64,000 nt of DNA from Calothrix sp. NIES-2098 (GCA_002368175.1 AP018172.1:559001-623000); one strand, 5' to 3'; counted from the stretch's first letter, positions 9,134-18,655 are shown. Notes: generated from the sequence alone by a model not told the origin. Numbers and translations: made by a program.

Positions 9134-9778
9134 ATGACATCCTATGCAACCTCCTCTGCCAAAGCGGAAATGAGTGAACTTCGGCGGTTGAAAGGCTTAC
9201 TACCGCCAGAATTGCAGAGCTGGGTCACGGTTGAAGGCACAACTGAGGTCAATCCACCCCTGATCCGTAGCGAAGAGATTGGTAAAGACCAGGTAGAAAT
9301 CCAAATTGACTTGGTGAAATGGGATACTCTGGCAATGGATCAGCGTAATCTGCTGTTTTGGCACGAAGTCGCCCGCATTCAAAATGACACAATTCCCAAA
9401 GATGGTTGGGAAATGGCAGCACTGGCTATTGGTTTAGGTGGTGCTGTAGGTGAGTTGTGGGTACAGGATGGATTGTTACTGGTTTTAGCGTTAGCACTTT
9501 GTGGTGTTTCCGGCTGGCGGTTATACCAAAAAAATAATGGCGAAAAGCAACTCAAAGAATTAGTAGATGCTGACGAGAAAGCGATCGCTCTGGCTACTCG
9601 TTTTGGTTATAGTCTCCCTAACGCCTACAAGAGTCTGGGTAGTGCCCTAAAAACCTTAATCGACAACACTCCTAGCAAGCGCCAGCGCTCTAGATATGAA
9701 GCTAGGCTCTCGGCTCTCAAACGCAGTGCTAATAAGGCAAAAGGTAAATCTAAAACTGTAGATGAAGGTGGATTTTAA
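9134..9778 (+). CDS. DUF3318 protein, membrane-associated
   Basis: A 214-residue protein of the cyanobacterial family DUF3318, function unknown. The N-terminal half is soluble and has the family segments SELRRLKGLLPPELQSWV and MDQRNLLFWHEVARIQND. Two hydrophobic segments (about residues 95-125) form a hairpin in the membrane, and the C-terminus is very basic, with RQRSRYEARLSALKRSANKAKG. The basic tail suggests contact with nucleic acid or acidic lipid, which is inference only. It follows the YbjN-like gene on the same strand and faces queE tail to tail. Confidence 0.75.
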   Translation: MTSYATSSAKAEMSELRRLKGLLPPELQSWVTVEGTTEVNPPLIRSEEIGKDQVEIQIDLVKWDTLAMDQRNLLFWHEVARIQNDTIPKDGWEMAALAIGLGGAVGELWVQDGLLLVLALALCGVSGWRLYQKNNGEKQLKELVDADEKAIALATRFGYSLPNAYKSLGSALKTLIDNTPSKRQRSRYEARLSALKRSANKAKGKSKTVDEGGF

Positions 9779-9837
9779 TCATTGCTGAGTTTTAAGTAAC
9801 GAGTACGGAGTCAATTACACTCAGCACTCGCTACTTT

Positions 9838-10635
9838 TTAAAGCTGGTTTAACATTTTATGAGTTTGAGGCACAACACGGACGTGCGGCACAAACTTTTT
9901 CATCAAAGCTTGCCACTTCAAAACCTGGTCTGGAGAAGGGGCAAGTATAGATTTTGCCGTCAATTTTTCGGAATCAGCCAAAGGTGTAACAGGTTGTAAA
10001 AACACTGGAATCTCAGGACTAACGGCTGCTACTAATAAAGCCGCACGTTCCAACTCAGTTGGGTCTGTTGTTTGCGAAACAATTATCTTGATAAAAACAT
10101 TTAAATGTGAATCGTGACATAATTTCAAACATTCGGCGTGTTCTTGCCAATAGCTTTCACCGCTAACGCTCGGTAGCTTGAAATCCATACCTACAGAGTC
10201 TAAGTAAGGCAGAATTATTGCTAACTGTTCTGGGCGATGGCCTCCAGTTTCTAGATATATGGGTAAATTGGTGATATCTCGCACTTGCGGGAGAAATAGT
10301 GCTAAAAATGGAGCGTGAAGCAGGGGTTCGCCACCAGTTAAGCTAATGCTATCGTGTAGGGAAGGTAAATTTTGCCGTTCCACCCATTCTAATAAAATGG
10401 GCAGTGGGACAGGGTTGGAGTGTACTTCAAAATCTCGTAAGCCAGGGGTTCGCTCTATCTTACAGGTTGAGGGTGCATTCCAAGTATGGGCACTATCGCA
10501 AAAGTGGCAGCGTAAGTCACACAAAGCAAAGCGAACAAAAATCTGACGTGTCCCAACATTCAGTCCTTCCCCTTGAATGGCAGAAAAGACCTCTATCAGG
10601 CGTGCAGTAGGTTTAACCGTAGTTTTAGCAGTCAT
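9838..10635 (-). CDS. queE: 7-carboxy-7-deazaguanine synthase
   Basis: A 265-residue radical-SAM enzyme that contracts 6-carboxytetrahydropterin to 7-carboxy-7-deazaguanine, the second dedicated step on the way to queuosine. FSAIQGEGLNVGTRQIFVR at residues 17-35 is the QueE signature. The iron-sulfur cluster motif is CX3CX2C (Cys39, Cys43, Cys46), and LTGGEPLLH at 99-107 is the SAM-binding GGEP motif. The length fits the family. No preQ1 riboswitch was seen in its short leader, which holds a HIP1 site. It stands alone on the minus strand. Confidence 0.92.
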   Translation of the reverse strand: MTAKTTVKPTARLIEVFSAIQGEGLNVGTRQIFVRFALCDLRCHFCDSAHTWNAPSTCKIERTPGLRDFEVHSNPVPLPILLEWVERQNLPSLHDSISLTGGEPLLHAPFLALFLPQVRDITNLPIYLETGGHRPEQLAIILPYLDSVGMDFKLPSVSGESYWQEHAECLKLCHDSHLNVFIKIIVSQTTDPTELERAALLVAAVSPEIPVFLQPVTPLADSEKLTAKSILAPSPDQVLKWQALMKKFVPHVRVVPQTHKMLNQL

Positions 10636-10858
10636 GGGATGATATCAACGCGATCGCGCCGCGTCTTCACAAAAGCAAGTAAGTTTTTTTAGCTCTTGTT
10701 CTATTGTGAATCGTCGCAGGCAATCTACCACCTCTCCCAATTCACTAGCAATTAGTCCTGATTCCTCCTAATTGTAGATGAGGATAGGTAATTACATGAT
10801 CACAAATTAATGTTGTTTGGCAGCTTACATTTACACGGCAACTAAAGTGCAGAGCTTC

Positions 10859-11881
10859 ATGACTAGCCAACCAAAAGAGGTCGTTCCAGTTACTTCTTTA
10901 CATGAAACAGCAATAGTGGAGGTTCCGGCTCGGTTGAGCGTGCTTGAGGCCGTGAGCTTTAAGCAAACTTGCCAAGGGTTAATCCAGGCAAATGCACAAC
11001 TTAAGCAAATAATTATTGACTTTCACCAAACTACCTTTATGGATAGTAGTGGTTTAGGTGCCCTGGTCAGTAATTTCAAAACCGCCAAGGAAAAACAAAT
11101 ATTATTTATCCTACGTAATGTAAATCCTCCGGTAATGGCAGTCCTAAACCTCACTGGATTGGATCGCGTTTTTCCGATTGAATCATCTGAAATTCTACCG
11201 CAAAAAGAACAACACGATCCCACAGCTGCTCAAGTATCTTTTGCGCGTAAGGTTGAGCCGCTACCTACTACTCATCCTTCTGTGGCGTCTTGGATGAAAC
11301 GCTCGATCGATATTGTTGGGGCATTGGTGGGTTTGGTAATTACAGGAATTTTACTAATTCCGATTGCGATCGCGATTCAAATTGACGATCCCGGCCCGAT
11401 TTTCTTTAGCCAAACCCGCTGTGGTTGGATGGGAAAACGTTTTGAGATTTGGAAATTTCGCTCTATGTGTGTGGATGCAGAAGCTAAAAAATCTCAAGTG
11501 CAAAACCAAGTCCAAGGTGCTTTCTTCAAGAATGAGAGCGATCCCAGAGTCACGCGAGTAGGTCGCTTTTTACGGCGTACTAGTCTAGACGAATTGCCAC
11601 AATTTTGGAACGTTCTCCAAGGGGATATGAGTTTAGTTGGTACTCGACCACCCACGCCTGATGAAGTAGAACGCTATGAAGTTCCAGAATGGCAGCGTTT
11701 GGATGTTAGACCTGGGATGACTGGCGAATGGCAAGTAAATGGAAGGTCAAAAGTAAGAAGTTTTGAAGATGTAATTCGTTTGGATTTGCAGTATCAAAAA
11801 AATTGGAGTTTACTGTACGATTTCAAGCTAATTTTCAAAACTATACTCATTCTATTTCATAAGAACAGTGGTGCAGTTTAG
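10859..11881 (+). CDS. STAS domain fused to polyprenyl-phosphate sugar transferase
   Basis: A 340-residue fusion. Residues about 12-110 are a STAS (anti-anti-sigma) domain with the phosphoacceptor motif FMDSSGLG (Ser63/Ser64). After a linker and one membrane segment (about 152-174) comes a bacterial sugar transferase domain (about 147-340) of the WcaJ/RfbP C-terminal type, with DDPGPIFFSQTRCGW, KFRSM and SLVGTRPPTPDE motifs. Such enzymes load the first sugar phosphate onto undecaprenyl phosphate. The STAS part suggests control by a serine kinase/phosphatase switch or scaffolding, which is inference. I prefer the ATG at 10859 over the TTG at 10817 because it begins just before the STAS domain; no good Shine-Dalgarno sequence supports either. 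Confidence 0.85.
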   Translation: MTSQPKEVVPVTSLHETAIVEVPARLSVLEAVSFKQTCQGLIQANAQLKQIIIDFHQTTFMDSSGLGALVSNFKTAKEKQILFILRNVNPPVMAVLNLTGLDRVFPIESSEILPQKEQHDPTAAQVSFARKVEPLPTTHPSVASWMKRSIDIVGALVGLVITGILLIPIAIAIQIDDPGPIFFSQTRCGWMGKRFEIWKFRSMCVDAEAKKSQVQNQVQGAFFKNESDPRVTRVGRFLRRTSLDELPQFWNVLQGDMSLVGTRPPTPDEVERYEVPEWQRLDVRPGMTGEWQVNGRSKVRSFEDVIRLDLQYQKNWSLLYDFKLIFKTILILFHKNSGAV

Positions 11882-12239
11882 CCGATTAACTTCATTTTTA
11901 ATTTGTCACTAAATTGTAAATTCCACAATTAATTAATGCGTGCGTCTCAGTTACATTTTTCTGGGGCGCACATCTTTTTTAATCTGAAAAAAGCTTATGA
12001 AAATTACTAGGGGTTAAGGGTCAAGAGTCAAGAGGAGCCACTGACGGGGACGCAGGGGAGCCAGTCCGTTGCGGAGGTTCCCTCCGTTGTAGGAACTGGC
12101 GTGGTCTCCCCAAGGGGAGCAAGTGGCGTTCAAAAGTCCACAGTGAAGAAGGCAATAAGCAAGAGTTATTATTTCTTCCTTGTCTTTCTTGTCTTTCTTG
12201 TCTTCCCTCCCTTTTCCTCCTCAACCCCTTCCCTAAACT
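11882..12239. other. Intergenic region with palindromic repeats
   Basis: This tail-to-tail gap holds an imperfect palindrome at 12062..12100, with CCAGT/ACTGG ends and GGAGG/CCTCC core, and a second palindrome CTCCCC/GGGGAG at 12107..12120. Both belong to the GC-richer interspersed repeats found through Nostocales genomes. No gene is seen. Confidence 0.55.
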
Positions 12240-12761
12240 CTATTTAACGTCTAACAATTCCACATCAAAAATTAAGGTAGCGTTAGGTGGAATTACACCA
12301 CCAGCACCACGAGCGCCATAACCCAATTCAGGTGGGATAATTAACTGACGACGACCGCCGACTTTCATAGTGCTAAGTCCTTCGTCCCAGCCTTTGATAA
12401 CTTGTCCAACGCCAAGTGTAAAGTCAAAAGGACGGTTGCGATCGCGCGAACTATCAAACTTAGTACCATCTTCCAGAGTACCGGTGTAGTGAACCACAAC
12501 CTTTTGTCCGGTTTGAGGAGTCGCCCCAGTCCCCTCTTTGATTTCAACGTATTTTAATCCAGAGGGGGTAGTTACGGCATTGGCGTCAGACATAGTATTG
12601 CTCGCAATCAAAGTATTGTTTTCAGTAATAGTAGTGGGGACTGCTGTAGGTTGAGTGAAATTAGCAGCAATGGCAGAGTCCTGTTTACTACCAACTTGCG
12701 CTAATACCAAAACCACAACACATACCAGCATTAACCCAACGCTGAGTAAAATTGCTTTCAA
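12240..12761 (-). CDS. FKBP-type peptidyl-prolyl isomerase, exported
   Basis: A 173-residue prolyl cis-trans isomerase. Residues 1-33 are a signal peptide or membrane anchor (MKAILLSVGLMLVCVVVLVL). The FKBP domain occupies about 66-173 with the conserved VVHYTGTLEDGTKFDSS, GVGQVIKGWDEGL and IIPPELGYGARGAGGVIPPN segments, so the active site looks complete. In cyanobacteria such proteins act in the thylakoid lumen or periplasm; which compartment applies cannot be decided here. It lies downstream of the phasin-like gene on the same strand with a gap of 78 bases. Confidence 0.9.
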   Translation of the reverse strand: MKAILLSVGLMLVCVVVLVLAQVGSKQDSAIAANFTQPTAVPTTITENNTLIASNTMSDANAVTTPSGLKYVEIKEGTGATPQTGQKVVVHYTGTLEDGTKFDSSRDRNRPFDFTLGVGQVIKGWDEGLSTMKVGGRRQLIIPPELGYGARGAGGVIPPNATLIFDVELLDVK

Positions 12762-12839
12762 AATTAATCCTCCCTACTTAGGTAGTTTGGCACAGTATGA
12801 CCAACAGGACACAAATTAGTTTAAATCACAAAGGATGCC

Positions 12840-13163
12840 CTAACGCCAAAGCTTATTTTCTAAATCCCGCACTTGACGCTCTAAACGGTCAATTCTCCCC
12901 CGCAGTTCGTCTACCTCTGACTGACGAGCTACCCCTAAATCCTGCATCATATTGCGCATTTGCCGTTGCATTTGAGCTTCCCAAGTTCCCTGCTCCGATC
13001 GCAACTGCTGTACAATATCATCCATCACAGCTTTTGCTTGCTCAGGGTTAAGCTTGCCATCCTTAACCAATTCATCACTGACTTGGCGTAGTTTGTCTGC
13101 TACCAAAGACGTTGTGCCAATACCAAGCATCAATAACTGCTGCATCCAATTGTTATTATCCAT
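12840..13163 (-). CDS. Phasin-like coiled-coil protein
   Basis: A 107-residue helical protein. The first third is hydrophobic-amphipathic (WMQQLLMLGIGTTSLVADKL), the middle contains DGKLNPEQAKAVMDDIV, and the last 35 residues form a leucine-zipper-like coiled coil (VDELRGRIDRLERQVRDLE). This layout matches short proteins annotated as phasin family or polyhydroxyalkanoate regulators in cyanobacteria. No polyhydroxyalkanoate genes are nearby, so a granule role is unproven. It precedes the FKBP gene on the minus strand. Confidence 0.65.
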   Translation of the reverse strand: MDNNNWMQQLLMLGIGTTSLVADKLRQVSDELVKDGKLNPEQAKAVMDDIVQQLRSEQGTWEAQMQRQMRNMMQDLGVARQSEVDELRGRIDRLERQVRDLENKLWR

Positions 13164-13299
13164 ACTACCTTCCTCTTACTTATTTCAAACCAGCCAACCC
13201 TTGCTCTTGAGTGTATGCAATCAAGCTATGCTAAAAGCGTAGTTATTCTAGCCTACAACTCTATTTTGGCAAATTGGCAAATACAAGGAATGGCAAGGT

Positions 13300-13620
13300 G
13301 TGGTTATAGAATTGCTGAAATTTAAAATTTCTGCCGAAATGCAGAAAACGTATGTACAAAAGGATGCGGAAATTTGGACAACTGCCCTTGCTCAGTATCC
13401 TGGGTTTCTAGGTAAAGAAGTTTGGCTCAATCCTCACGACTCTACAGAAATTATCTTTGTGATTCGTTGGGCAACAAAAGAGCATTGGCAAGCCATACCT
13501 TTTGCAGAATTAGAAGCTGTTGAACAAAACTTTGCCGCAGCCTTGGGAGATACTTATAAGTTGGTGGAGTCAGCAGAGTATCAAGTACAGACTGAGTTCA
13601 GCTCCTTTGTCAAGCTTTGA
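13300..13620 (+). CDS. TIGR03792-like dimeric alpha-beta barrel protein
   Basis: A 106-residue protein starting at a GTG (VVIELLKFKIS). The pattern of strand, helix and strand, with WTTALAQYPGFLGKEVWLNP and IIFVIRWATKEHWQAIP, is that of the ferredoxin-like antibiotic-monooxygenase fold. It matches my memory of a small cyanobacterial family named TIGR03792. The function is unknown. It stands alone on the plus strand and is followed by a terminator shared with the gene opposite. Confidence 0.6.
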   Translation: MVIELLKFKISAEMQKTYVQKDAEIWTTALAQYPGFLGKEVWLNPHDSTEIIFVIRWATKEHWQAIPFAELEAVEQNFAAALGDTYKLVESAEYQVQTEFSSFVKL

Positions 13621-13699
13621 GGTTAAGATTCGCATAACCAGTAAGAAGAGGGTGACTGCAACTTTACCAAAATCCTATTCTGCCAAAGTTATGAAAAAA

Positions 13700-13724
13700 A
13701 GGGGTACAAAATTCTTGTACCCCT
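13700..13724 (-). terminator. Terminator of the malectin/propeller gene
   Basis: A 10-bp perfect inverted repeat (AGGGGTACAA/TTGTACCCCT, loop AATTC) lies between two convergent genes. On the minus strand it is followed by seven T, so it best serves the gene at 13787..17818. Confidence 0.8.
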
Positions 13725-13786
13725 ACTGTGCATAATTGCAAAAACTGACAGATTACAAGTGTTGCTTCATCGAAATCTCACTACGG

Positions 13787-16700
13787 TTATACGAAAATGG
13801 CAGAACCAGATAATGGTAAGAATGCATCTGCTATTACTGAGTCCTTACCACTAGTGCTCACAACCAAATCTAAGAGTCCGTTACCGTTGGGGTCAATTAG
13901 CGGTTTGTCGACAAAGTTAGGTAAGGTTCCAATGATTCTTTCGCTGGTCACTGAGGTCAGCGATGCAAATTGTCCGCCGATGGAGACCTGAGTATTTCCT
14001 AAATTCCCAAAGTTCTTACCACCAATTACAAATGTATTACCACCGATTGCTGGCGCTCTCCAAGGGAAGATATCCCACACAGCAGGATTCGTTCCGACGG
14101 ATGAATCGTTAGGCATGGCGACTGTAATAGAGTTGCTAGTTAAATCGATACCAACTATCGCACCTCCGGGGCCTGCGAGAACATCCAAACCATCTGCAAC
14201 GGGAAAATCAGCATTTAGGACTGTAGTTTTTTGTACTTTTGTGCCATCTGCCGATAAGGTGACGCTATAGAGTTTACCATCCCATTTTTGGGTAATTAAA
14301 TTACCTCGTAATTGGTTTTGGAATGTTGTTGCACGATACTCATCAATCCCATTGGTTGAAGACTCGAAAGTTGTTAGCGGAGCAGTATATACCCCTGGAA
14401 TACTTGGGTCAGTTGGTGCATAGTAAACATTTTGACGAGTGTCAGTAATTCCCCGATTGCGGTTGGGATGACCGTAGTATTCACCTGCTTTCACCAAATT
14501 TAGCTCATCGGGAGCAGAATAATACTCCGGTGTGGGTTTTTGAGTGTTAGGCCCGGTAGAGATATCTCCAAAGTTGGCGTTAGCACCATTGTCTGTTGTA
14601 TAAAATAAGCCTTTGGTCGTGAAGACAGCATCAAAGGGATTACGAAATCCACTAGCGTATACAGATACATCTACACCAGGCTTGACCTTAGCAATATCTC
14701 CAAATGCCTGACTGTCTGCTGGATTAAAGGTTAATCCACTGGGTATTTGATAACCAGGTGGTAGAGGATTTGGTAGCTCGTATTTAATCTGGCCATTAAA
14801 GTTGGGTTTTGTAATGTCGGCAACGAGGATAGCAGCTGAGAAAGGAGACTCTGGAATACCACCTATATTTTCATTAGTAACACCTGCATTAGTATTACCA
14901 CCAACATTAATGTATAGCTTGCCTTGGTTATCAAAGGTTAAAGCATTAATTCCATGATCGTGGTTAGAAACTGGTAGCCCTGTTACCAAAGGTTTCAGTG
15001 TGGAAAAATTCGTTCCTTCCAATATTGAAACTTGACCGCTATAAGGAGAAAGCTCAGTTTTAGGAAAGCCTTGTCCACCATTAGCATATAGCTTACTATG
15101 AGCAACGTAGATACTTGGTGAACCAGACTTATCATAAGGGTTAAAAGCAATCCCTAGGATTTGGCTATTTTCTAAATTCTTGATCGTGTTGATCGTTTGG
15201 ACGTCAGTAACGTTGTAGTTCTGATCGAAGGTGTATGCTTTGATTTCACCACTGTAAGTACCCACGTAAAGCCTACCATCTGGTCCCCAAGCTCCTACAG
15301 TAGGTTGACTAATCGAGTCTACTACTGTTTTCTTGGTGAAGTTGACGGCAACGATATCATTATCAACGACGTCAACAGCGAGATTGGGAACGCTGAGATT
15401 TTTGTAGTTGTTATCTGTAGTCGTGATGGTGTGAGTAATATTAACTGTTTGAGCACCCTGTACTACTTTATCGTCAACCGCATTGATGGTAACTGTTTGG
15501 GGAACATTCCAGTTACTAGCATTAAAGGTCAGGCTGGTTTTATTTGCGTTCAACCGATTGCCTGTCACCACATTAATTGTCACATCAGATGTGGGTTGTG
15601 TATTGAGAACTAGCGAGTAGCTATCACCAGCGCCTCCTTCAAAGACTTCAGTTCTGCCCTGGGTTTGTTGCAAAATTACTTGAGGCCCAGTCACTGGAAT
15701 GACTTCTATACCTGTAATTGAAGCGTTATCAACACTGGCTACTAAATCAATGTTGAGTATGCCATCCGTCACAATTTGGGTAGGAGCAGATAGAATCAGG
15801 GCAGAATTATTGCCTGAGTAGAAAGCATTTTTAGATTTGGCATAAATATCTACATTATCAAAAACTTTCTGACCTTCTAAAGAGACATCAAAAAGCCTTT
15901 GATTATAGTTAGTCCAGTAAATTTCTGCAAAGTGTAGGTTGACAGCATAGTTACCGTTCGCTACCGGAATCTGGTAAGACAAGTTTTTACCATAACGCTC
16001 AGTTTGATATACTGCGTCGTCGTCGGTTTTACCAATCGGTTCAGTAGTGGAATATACATCGCTAGTTCCTACGAAATACTTATCTGCGCTCCATACCTGA
16101 CCTTTGGTATCAGTATAAGATTTAGTTGCACCTGTATCGATGCGAATGGCTTTTGTAGTAGAACCACCATCGTTATCAGTAATAGTGACTGGAAGAGCCG
16201 CAACAGCAAGGTTATTGTATTTGGGATCGCTACTGCTAACAGTGTGAGTAATATTGACGGTTTGAGTGCTTTCAACAGCAGTATCATCAACGGCTGTGAC
16301 AGTTACGGTTTGGGCAGTATTCCAGTTAGTTGGGGTGAAGGTAAGGGTGGTTTTATCAAAACTCAGTTGATTACCAGGTGCAGAGACGGTAATGGTGACG
16401 TTACTTGTAGGTGCAGAACTGAGAACTAACGAGTAAGTATCAGTATTGCCGCCTTCTGTGACTGCTGTATTACCATCAGTCTGTTGCACATTTACTTGTG
16501 CAGTAGGAGTTGTGGTTCCGGGAATGATTTCAATTGCCGCCAGTTTGGCATTATCGGCGCTGGCTAAGAAATCTAAGTTCAGTGTGCCATCAGTGACTTT
16601 GACATTGAAGGACTTATCCAAAGCGATGTTTTTGCCGCCTGCTTGGGCAAAAATATCAAAGTCATCGATCAGTAGCTGATTTTCTGCACTCAAATCAAAC

Positions 16701-17818
16701 AGGCGCTGACCTGCGGCATCCCAATAGATTTCGGCAAACTTCAGATTAACTGTGTAGTCACCGTTGCTGACTGGGATCGCATACTTAAGATTATTTAGCC
16801 ATCGTTCTGTTTGATAAAGAGGGTCATCGTTGGTGTTGGCGATCGCGGCTGTTGTAGAGTAAAGATTACCGCCTGAAAAATATTGATCTGCTAACCACAG
16901 ATTACCTTTGGTATCAGTATAAGTGCCACCACCGACATTAATCCGAATGGCTTTTGCAGTAGAACCACCATCGTTATCGGTAATAGTGACTGGAAGAGCC
17001 GCAACAGCGAGTTTGTCGTATTTGGGATCGCTACTGCTAACAGTGTGAGTAATATTGACAGTTTGTAGGTCTTCGACAGCAGTATCATCAACGGCTGTGA
17101 CAGTTACAGTTTGGGCTTTATCCCAGTTAGTTGGGGTGAAGGTGAGGGTGGTTTTATCAAAACTCAGTTGATTACCAGGTGCAGAGACGGTAATGGTGAC
17201 GTTACTTGTAGGTGCAGAACTGAGAACTAACGAGTAAGTATCAGTATTGCCGCCTTCTGTGACTGCTGTATTACCATCAGTCTGTTGCACATTTACTTGT
17301 GCAGTAGGAGTTGTGGTGACGGGAATGATTTCAATCGCCGCCAGTTTGGCATTATCGGCGCTGGCTAAGAAATCTAAGTTCAGTGTGCCATCAGTGACTT
17401 TGACATTGAAGGACTTGTCCAAAGCGATGTTTTTGCCGCCTGCTTGGGCAAAAATATCAAAGTCATCGATCAGTAGCTGATTTTCTGCGCTGACATCAAA
17501 TAGGCGCTGACCTGTGCCATCCCAATAGATTTCAGCAAACTTCAGATTAACTGTGTAGTTGCCGTTGCTGACTGGGATCGCATACTTAAGATTATTTAGC
17601 CATCGTTCTGTTTGATAAAGAGGGTCATCGTCGGTGTTGGCGATCGCGGCTGTTGTGGAGTAGAGATTACCACCAATAAAATATTGATCTGCTAACCACA
17701 GATTACCTAGAACATCGGTGTAAGACTTATCTGCACCTGCATCAATGCGAATTATTCCTGGTGTTGCCATAGGTGTTAGTGTTGGTGTAGTTTCATTGCG
17801 AATTACTGTCACCGCCAT
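13787..17818 (-). CDS. Malectin/Calx-beta-like/beta-propeller surface protein
   Basis: A 1343-residue modular, probably extracellular protein. In order: three malectin-like carbohydrate-binding domains (about residues 22-165, 289-432, 556-710), each followed by a Calx-beta-like domain (GNTDTYSLVLSSAPTS through TVTAVDDTAVE to PVTITDNDG); a glucose/sorbosone-dehydrogenase-like beta-propeller (about 830-1240, with WGPDGRLYVGTYSGEI, HDHGINALTFDNQGKLY and GFRNPFDAVF); and a C-terminal IPT/TIG domain. The first two malectin-Calx units are near-identical at DNA level with an 801-base period. No signal peptide or RTX repeats are seen. The N-terminus (AVTVIRNE) is itself the end of another Calx-like unit whose decayed remainder lies upstream out of frame, so the gene may be a 5'-truncated form. 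The function may be binding glycans at the cell surface. Confidence 0.85.
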   Translation of the reverse strand: MAVTVIRNETTPTLTPMATPGIIRIDAGADKSYTDVLGNLWLADQYFIGGNLYSTTAAIANTDDDPLYQTERWLNNLKYAIPVSNGNYTVNLKFAEIYWDGTGQRLFDVSAENQLLIDDFDIFAQAGGKNIALDKSFNVKVTDGTLNLDFLASADNAKLAAIEIIPVTTTPTAQVNVQQTDGNTAVTEGGNTDTYSLVLSSAPTSNVTITVSAPGNQLSFDKTTLTFTPTNWDKAQTVTVTAVDDTAVEDLQTVNITHTVSSSDPKYDKLAVAALPVTITDNDGGSTAKAIRINVGGGTYTDTKGNLWLADQYFSGGNLYSTTAAIANTNDDPLYQTERWLNNLKYAIPVSNGDYTVNLKFAEIYWDAAGQRLFDLSAENQLLIDDFDIFAQAGGKNIALDKSFNVKVTDGTLNLDFLASADNAKLAAIEIIPGTTTPTAQVNVQQTDGNTAVTEGGNTDTYSLVLSSAPTSNVTITVSAPGNQLSFDKTTLTFTPTNWNTAQTVTVTAVDDTAVESTQTVNITHTVSSSDPKYNNLAVAALPVTITDNDGGSTTKAIRIDTGATKSYTDTKGQVWSADKYFVGTSDVYSTTEPIGKTDDDAVYQTERYGKNLSYQIPVANGNYAVNLHFAEIYWTNYNQRLFDVSLEGQKVFDNVDIYAKSKNAFYSGNNSALILSAPTQIVTDGILNIDLVASVDNASITGIEVIPVTGPQVILQQTQGRTEVFEGGAGDSYSLVLNTQPTSDVTINVVTGNRLNANKTSLTFNASNWNVPQTVTINAVDDKVVQGAQTVNITHTITTTDNNYKNLSVPNLAVDVVDNDIVAVNFTKKTVVDSISQPTVGAWGPDGRLYVGTYSGEIKAYTFDQNYNVTDVQTINTIKNLENSQILGIAFNPYDKSGSPSIYVAHSKLYANGGQGFPKTELSPYSGQVSILEGTNFSTLKPLVTGLPVSNHDHGINALTFDNQGKLYINVGGNTNAGVTNENIGGIPESPFSAAILVADITKPNFNGQIKYELPNPLPPGYQIPSGLTFNPADSQAFGDIAKVKPGVDVSVYASGFRNPFDAVFTTKGLFYTTDNGANANFGDISTGPNTQKPTPEYYSAPDELNLVKAGEYYGHPNRNRGITDTRQNVYYAPTDPSIPGVYTAPLTTFESSTNGIDEYRATTFQNQLRGNLITQKWDGKLYSVTLSADGTKVQKTTVLNADFPVADGLDVLAGPGGAIVGIDLTSNSITVAMPNDSSVGTNPAVWDIFPWRAPAIGGNTFVIGGKNFGNLGNTQVSIGGQFASLTSVTSERIIGTLPNFVDKPLIDPNGNGLLDLVVSTSGKDSVIADAFLPLSGSAIFV
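16149..17750. repeat. Two near-identical 801-bp tandem DNA units
   Basis: Units at about 16149..16949 and 16950..17750 encode the second and first malectin plus Calx-beta-like pairs. Long stretches are identical between them, for example around 16446..16520 against 17247..17321. The period of 801 is a multiple of three, so copy number can change without a frameshift. The third malectin-Calx unit (about 15340..16148) is much more diverged. Confidence 0.85.
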
Positions 17819-17880
17819 AGAGGTAACAGTAAGATTGTGTGCTTGTTATTTGTACTGCTAATGATGCGAGTAATATTGAC
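17819..17880 (-). pseudogene. Remnant of a Calx-beta-like repeat unit
   Basis: Translated on the minus strand, 17880..17819 gives VNITRIISSTNNKHTILLLP, which lines up with VNITHTVSSSDPKYNNLAVAALP of the intact units. The frame then runs into TGG CGG TGA, while the homologous continuation (VTVIRNE against VTITDND) is in the frame of the ATG at 17818. A frameshift therefore separates this remnant from the present gene. Confidence 0.6.
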
Positions 17881-18655
17881 TATTAAAGTCAATATCTTGT
17901 GATTTAAGGAATTTGTAGAAAGCAAAGCTTCACTATTTACTGTAAAGTTCTTCGCTACAACATCCCCACTATTCCAGAGATTCGACAAACCAAGTCTTTC
18001 AACATACTAAAATTGCTGTCAATTATAAACCTGGTTATTTTCTGCCTTGTAGCCGAATTATTAGTAATTTTAAAAGAATCTGAATTATAGCTGTTTGTCT
18101 TGGCGATCCTCCCTGAGCTAATCACAAAAGAGCTATTAGCAATCATGCTTTTTTATATGTACAAATAATAGCCTACTCAATTTCACTGAAAATATGAACT
18201 TTACACAAGAGTTTTTATAAACTTTTGATATTTTTTCCTTAAACATTAAATTAAGAATTTTTCACTTTATATGAATTAAATATTAATAAATTTTTGATGA
18301 AGGAATATATGGAATTTGCTAGGATTGCTTGAACTTTATATAAAAAATATTTAAGTATATGATGAAGTTGCGATTTTCTGGTTAATTTTGAAGGAAAACG
18401 ATCGCAACCTGTTGGATTCCGGCAATTCTGTATAAAGACAAGGAACAGGAACAAGGAAAAAAGGAAAGAAGTTAGATAGGTATTTTTTCCAGAATTAAGC
18501 AGAATTCATCTAGCAAACAACAATATTTGATTTCTCAGTTGAATAAATCTCAAGACAATACCTGATTCTCAAACGGTTTCCTCATCAGAGAGGATACAAT
18601 TGAGCTGCTATGCTCAGGGGAGAAATTCTAGAGAATCTGATTTACTTCGCAAAAA

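Noticed and set aside
10636..10700. PreQ1 riboswitch before queE
   Set aside because: No preQ1 class I-like stem and A-rich tail could be found in the short leader.
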